A program made the translations under genes and the position numbers. Source: Pseudofrankia inefficax (GTDB taxonomy: Bacteria > Actinomycetota > Actinomycetes > Frankiales > Frankiaceae). Taken from it: 64,000 bases of DNA. The stretch lies in NCBI RefSeq assembly GCF_000166135.1, contig NC_014666.1:1178001-1242000 (forward strand). The letters are read 5' to 3'. Numbering within the stretch: position 1 is the first letter of the stretch; the number at the start of each line of letters is the position of its first letter. This document shows positions 60,436-64,000 of the stretch, one piece after another. Under the pieces are notes generated by a model that was not told where the DNA came from, searched no databases, and saw nothing but the letters and a program-made list of their open reading frames with translations.

Positions 60436-61848
60436 CTAGTCGAGCGGGCCTGGCCTGCGCGACGTCGGGAAGCGGTCGACGATCTGCGCCGCGTCGGCGC
60501 GCCATTCCTGGACGTCCGCCGACGTGGCCCGGTACGGCGCGAAGGCGGTGTCCAGCTCGCGCAGCTTGTCGGTGACCCGGACCGACGACACCGGCCCGGC
60601 GAACTCGACGGCACGCTGGCCGGCCTCCAGCGCGGCCTCCAGGTCGGGGGACTGGCCGCGCAGGTAGGCGATCGCGAGGTCCGCCTCGGCGTAGCTGCGG
60701 GTCCTGGCGCGGCTGGAGTCCTGCAGCACCCGCGCCTCGACCAGGTACTCGGCGGCCCGCTCCGGCCGGTCCAGCAGCAGGTAGCAGTGGCCGACGCACT
60801 CGGCGACGTCGCCCGCGTTGTAGTGCGCGGCCCAGGCCGGCTCGTCGGCATCCGCGCCGCGTCCGATGGCCCGCTCCATCGCGTTCAGCGCGCCGACGCA
60901 GCCCGCCTCGTCCTTCGCCTGCGCGCAGGCCCAGGCGTGTTTGTCGTACAGCATCGCCTCGACCGTCGGCGCGGCCCTGCGGTGCGCGCGGTCGACGGCC
61001 GCCCGCGCCATCGACAGGCCCTGGCGCTCGTAGCCGAGCCGAGCGGCCTGGTCGCTCATGGCAGCCAGCACCCGCCCGGCCAGCTGGGCGTCGTCGGCGT
61101 GCTCGGCGAGGCTGAGCGCCTGGATGTAGTAGCGCTGGGCGAGAGCCTGCCGGTCGCTGTCCTGCGCGAGCCAGCCGCCGAACTGGGTGAGCTCGGCGAG
61201 CGCACCGCACAGGTCGGCGTCCGGGTTGTCGCGCATCGCGGCCCGGGTGCGGTCGTGCAGGAAGGTCACCACCTGGGACCGGATCTCCCCGCTGCCGAAC
61301 CGCGCGTCCAGCCGGCGGAAGGTCTCCGTCATGTCTCTGATCATGGCGGCGCTGCTGGTCGAGACCTCCGTGCTCAGCTGCATGGCCCGCCGGACGACGC
61401 CGGTGATGCTCGACAGCACCGGCTCGGCGAACGCGCTGGCGACGAAGGCCGGCCCGTCCTGGAGCATGTCGCGACGTCGCATGTCCCTGCCCGTGAGCCC
61501 GGCCAGTGTCCTGACGGTCTCGACCGGGGCGTCGGCGACGTTCAGTCCAAGGTCCTCGCGCCCGTAGTGCTCGCCGCGCCAGCCGAGGTCGGCCGGCAGC
61601 ACCGGGTAGCCCACCAGCGCCGACACCTCGGCGGCCGCCAGCTCGGCCACCATCGGGTCCCGGGGCCGCATCCCCCGCCGCCAGTGCCCCACGGTCGTGC
61701 GCGCCAGACCGAGCTCGATCCGCCGGTGGTGGCGGGCCCGGCTGTTGACCTGCTTCGCGAACCGGGTGTCCGACATACCCGTCTCACGGAGCAGGCGGTC
61801 GAACACGGTTGATGCTGCAGGGTCGTTGGCAGGCGTGGAGCTGGACAT
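60436..61848 (-). CDS. Helix-turn-helix regulator with TPR-like domain (NsdA-like)
   Basis: A 470-residue protein. The N-terminal 75 residues form an XRE-like DNA-binding domain (FDRLLRETGMSDTRFAKQVN, then TTVGHWRRGMRP). A linker leads to a long all-helical region from about 190 with TPR-like repeats (YYIQALSLAEHADDAQLAGRVL, AAEYLVEARVLQ). The layout is that of NsdA-type regulators of Streptomyces, which negatively affect sporulation and antibiotic production; whether this is an orthologue is not clear. ATG 61848 was preferred to a reading from 62346, whose first 166 residues look non-coding. No partner gene is adjacent. Confidence 0.82.
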   Translation of the reverse strand: MSSSTPANDPAASTVFDRLLRETGMSDTRFAKQVNSRARHHRRIELGLARTTVGHWRRGMRPRDPMVAELAAAEVSALVGYPVLPADLGWRGEHYGREDLGLNVADAPVETVRTLAGLTGRDMRRRDMLQDGPAFVASAFAEPVLSSITGVVRRAMQLSTEVSTSSAAMIRDMTETFRRLDARFGSGEIRSQVVTFLHDRTRAAMRDNPDADLCGALAELTQFGGWLAQDSDRQALAQRYYIQALSLAEHADDAQLAGRVLAAMSDQAARLGYERQGLSMARAAVDRAHRRAAPTVEAMLYDKHAWACAQAKDEAGCVGALNAMERAIGRGADADEPAWAAHYNAGDVAECVGHCYLLLDRPERAAEYLVEARVLQDSSRARTRSYAEADLAIAYLRGQSPDLEAALEAGQRAVEFAGPVSSVRVTDKLRELDTAFAPYRATSADVQEWRADAAQIVDRFPTSRRPGPLD

Positions 61849-62461
61849 CGAACCCCCGGGATCGAATCCTGTCACTGAAAGTGGGAGAGCCGTCGCCTGG
61901 CGCATATCCAGGGCCAGAAAGTAGTGGACTCGTGACTTCTCTCCGAGAGAGTGTGCATAGTCCCAGGCGAATGCACAGGCTCGGGTAGCCGCGTGTCGTG
62001 GTTCCTGCTCGGTTCTGTGACGACAACGCCCCTCTGGCTGCCCCACAAACGGACATCCAGTCGCGAAAGGTGCACTTATTGAGCGCGGCCCCGGTCGCCC
62101 GCAGGTGCCGTCCGGTGCGGCCCAGCCGGGGCGCCGGGACTGGCACTGAGGTGTGTAAGACCGCTCACCTTGGCGGTCACCGCGACCCCTGAACCGGTAA
62201 AGCGGGATTAGGCACTCGTGTGCGTCAGCGGGTCGGGCCCGATCGCGATCGGCCACCCGAAATCGGCCCGCCACACCCCGACCGACCGGCCGCCGCCCGG
62301 CCGGGTGGGTCGCCGGGAGGGCGGGAGTGCCCATCTGGTAAGGCATTGTGAGTTATGCGGCTAGCGTCACGCCGCCGATCATCGGGCATGTCGCGGCGAC
62401 CGATGACACCATGTCAAGAGCACTGGACACCTGATTGTGTTGGCTACGGAGGCCCCAAGGC
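61849..62461. other. Divergent intergenic region upstream of the regulator and etfB
   Basis: This 613-bp gap holds both promoters of the divergent regulator and etfB, and I see no gene. Part of it (61900-62090) is clearly less GC-rich than coding DNA. Possible plus-strand -10 hexamers are TTAGGC near 62209 and TAGCGT near 62363, the latter about 95 nt before etfB; neither has a good -35. Confidence 0.4.
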
Positions 62462-63247
62462 GTGAACATCGTCGTTACCGTCAAGCAGGTTCCTGATACC
62501 TGGGCGGAGAAGAAGCTCGACGCCGCGGACAAGACGGTCGACCGCGTCAGCGTCGACAACGTCATGAACGAGATGGACGAGTACGGGGTCGAAGAGGCCC
62601 TCAAGATCAAGGAAGCGCACGGCGGTGAGGTGACCGTCGTCACGATGGGCCCGGCGAAGGCCGTCGAGACGATCCGCAAGGCCCTCTCGATGGGCGCGGA
62701 CAAGGCGGTTCACCTGACCGACGACTCGCTGCACGGCTCGGACGCGCTGCAGACGTCCGCCGCGCTGGCGAAGGTCATCGCGACGCTCAACCCGGATCTC
62801 GTCATCACGGCGACCGAGGCCTCTGACGCGCGCGGTGGCGTGATGGGTGCGCTTCTGGCCGAGCGGCTCGGGCTCCCGCAGCTCACCCAGGCCCGCAAGG
62901 TGACTGTCGACCCGGGTGCCAGCAAGGTCACCGTCGAGCGGCTGGCCGACAACGGCTACGCCCTCGTCGAGGCGAGCCTGCCGGCCGTCGTCGGCGTCGT
63001 CGAGAAGATCAACCAGCCGCGGTACCCCTCCTTCAAGGGCATCATGGCCGCGAAGAAGAAGCCGCTGACCACGCTCTCGGCCGGTGACGCCGGCCTGGAC
63101 GGTGGGTCGGTCGGTCTCGCGGCCGCGGGCTCGACGGTCGTCGACGCCAAGCCGGCGCCGCCGCGGCAGAGCGGCACGATCGTCAAGGACGAGGGTGACG
63201 GCGGAACGAAGATCGCCGACTTCCTCGCGGCGCAGAAGCTCATCTGA
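62462..63247 (+). CDS. etfB: Electron transfer flavoprotein, beta subunit
   Basis: A 261-residue ETF beta protein starting at GTG 62462, 9 nt after GGAGG. It opens NIVVTVKQVPDTWAEKKLD and contains the AMP-site and interaction segments VTMGPAKAVETIRKALSMGADKAVHL, interrupted for length, VITATEASDARGGVMGALLAERLGLPQ and RYPSFKGIMAAKKKP. ETF takes electrons from acyl-CoA dehydrogenases to the respiratory chain, for example from methylsuccinyl-CoA dehydrogenase in the ethylmalonyl-CoA route. The etfA gene starts 15 bp after its stop. Confidence 0.95.
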   Translation: MNIVVTVKQVPDTWAEKKLDAADKTVDRVSVDNVMNEMDEYGVEEALKIKEAHGGEVTVVTMGPAKAVETIRKALSMGADKAVHLTDDSLHGSDALQTSAALAKVIATLNPDLVITATEASDARGGVMGALLAERLGLPQLTQARKVTVDPGASKVTVERLADNGYALVEASLPAVVGVVEKINQPRYPSFKGIMAAKKKPLTTLSAGDAGLDGGSVGLAAAGSTVVDAKPAPPRQSGTIVKDEGDGGTKIADFLAAQKLI

Positions 63248-63262
63248 GGGGTATCGAGAGAA

Positions 63263-64000
63263 ATGGCAGAGGTTCTCGTTCTCGTCGAGCATGCCGACGG
63301 TGAGCCGAAAAAGGTCACCGGCGAGCTGCTGACGCTGGCCCGCTCGCTCGGTGAGCCGGCCGCGGTGTTCGCCGGCGGCGCCGGCACCTACGCGAAGGCC
63401 AAGGCATACCTGGCCGAGTACGGCGCCGCCAAGGTCTACGTCGTCGAATCCGACGACGTGGCCGACTACGTCGCGGCCCCGGTCGCCGAGGTGCTCGCCA
63501 AGCTGGTCGTCGACGCCACGCCGACGGCGGTGCTGGTCGCCGCGACGTCCGACTCCCGCGAGGTGGCGGCGCGCGTGGCCGCGAAGACCGACTCCGGCCT
63601 GATCTGGGACGCGGTCGCGGTCGACGCGGACCTGACCGCCACCCAGGGCGTCTTCGGTGGCTCCACGATCGTACATTCCAAGATCACCAAGGGCACCCCG
63701 GTGATCGTGGTCCGCCCGAACTCGACCGCCCCGGTCGCCGCCCCCGGCTCGCCCGCCGAGGTCACCGTCGACATCGCGATCTCCGACGCCGCCAAGGGCG
63801 CGAAGATCGTCGACCGGGTGGCCGAGGCCAAGTCCGGCCGGCCGGACCTCACCGAGGCGCAGGTTGTCGTCTCCGGTGGTCGCGGCCTCGGTGCCGCCGA
63901 GCACTTCGCCCTGGTGGAGAAGCTCGCCGACACCCTCGGCGCCGCGGTCGGCGCCTCCCGCGCCGCGACCGACGCCGGCTGGTACCCGCACCAGAACCAG
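63263..64000 (+). CDS. etfA: Electron transfer flavoprotein, alpha subunit (cut by window end)
   Basis: The frame opens at ATG 63263, after ATCGAGAGAA, and runs to the window edge with no stop, giving 246 residues of an expected 320 or so. It begins AEVLVLVEHADGEPKKVTGELL. The end shows the FAD-domain signature SGGRGLGAAEHFALVEKLAD and SRAATDAGWYPHQNQ, so domain II is only partly present. It pairs with etfB. Nothing odd is visible in the part seen. Confidence 0.93.
   Translation, partial: MAEVLVLVEHADGEPKKVTGELLTLARSLGEPAAVFAGGAGTYAKAKAYLAEYGAAKVYVVESDDVADYVAAPVAEVLAKLVVDATPTAVLVAATSDSREVAARVAAKTDSGLIWDAVAVDADLTATQGVFGGSTIVHSKITKGTPVIVVRPNSTAPVAAPGSPAEVTVDIAISDAAKGAKIVDRVAEAKSGRPDLTEAQVVVSGGRGLGAAEHFALVEKLADTLGAAVGASRAATDAGWYPHQNQ

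Noticed and set aside
61849-62346. N-terminal 166-residue extension of the HTH/TPR regulator
   Set aside because: It covers a less GC-rich region likely to hold promoters; the DNA-binding domain begins naturally after the ATG at 61848.

Overview
The window is 64 kb of very GC-rich DNA (low to mid 70s % by eye) and reads as an actinobacterial chromosome. Markers for this are NucS instead of MutS/MutL, a MurA with Asp at the fosfomycin-target position, the GlgE alpha-glucan pathway, a DUF222/HNH 13E12-type gene, a SigE-family sigma factor, and many GTG starts with strong GGAGG sites. The gene set and the abundance of intergenic repeats fit Frankiaceae or a relative; the genus is a guess. I saw no rRNA, tRNA, CRISPR array, prophage or complete insertion sequence.

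Layout. 1-6.9 kb: a NUDIX tail, ethylmalonyl-CoA mutase (minus), nucS, an HD-domain protein, murA and two exported proteins of unknown function. 7-17.9 kb: an acyl-CoA block with a fused double 3-hydroxyacyl-CoA dehydrogenase, crotonyl-CoA carboxylase/reductase, an acetyl-CoA acetyltransferase and the GTPase MeaB, interrupted by a DivIVA-like protein and a sigma factor with a membrane partner. With the mutase at 0.3-2.4 kb, the acetyl-CoA synthetase at 49.8 kb, a crotonase at 55.8 kb and etfBA at 62.5 kb, much of an ethylmalonyl-CoA (acetate assimilation) route is present. 17.9-21.3 kb: a hybrid histidine kinase, a thiamine-binding-type protein and a CnoX-like thioredoxin. 21.3-29.4 kb (minus): glgE-treS, then mak and glgB, the complete GlgE pathway; glgP (52 kb) and glgX (56.8 kb) supply the degradative side.

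30.4-46.8 kb (all plus) is the most unusual stretch. It holds a TerD protein, a DUF475/TerC-like membrane protein, a second TerD-superfamily protein, a GrpE-like protein, an Hsp70 that seems to lack its lid, and a 1507-residue protein with zinc ribbons and a possible degenerate J-like segment. These are followed by a TIM-barrel C-C lyase, a TRSP phosphoribosyltransferase, a PRTase-PELOTA protein and a HAD phosphatase. The last four match the biosynthetic module of Ter stress systems, here beside a private Hsp70/GrpE set. The stretch is rich in tandem repeats: 68 bp x4, 73 bp x4, and repeats coding linkers.

46.8-64 kb: the DUF222/HNH gene, a 1 kb low-complexity gap, acs, glgP, a pirin, a crotonase, glgX, a membrane-anchored EEP-fold hydrolase, a helix-turn-helix/TPR regulator, etfB and the start of etfA, which runs off the window. 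A dispersed element of about 125 bp occurs at three intergenic sites (12.75, 14.86 and 36.63 kb).
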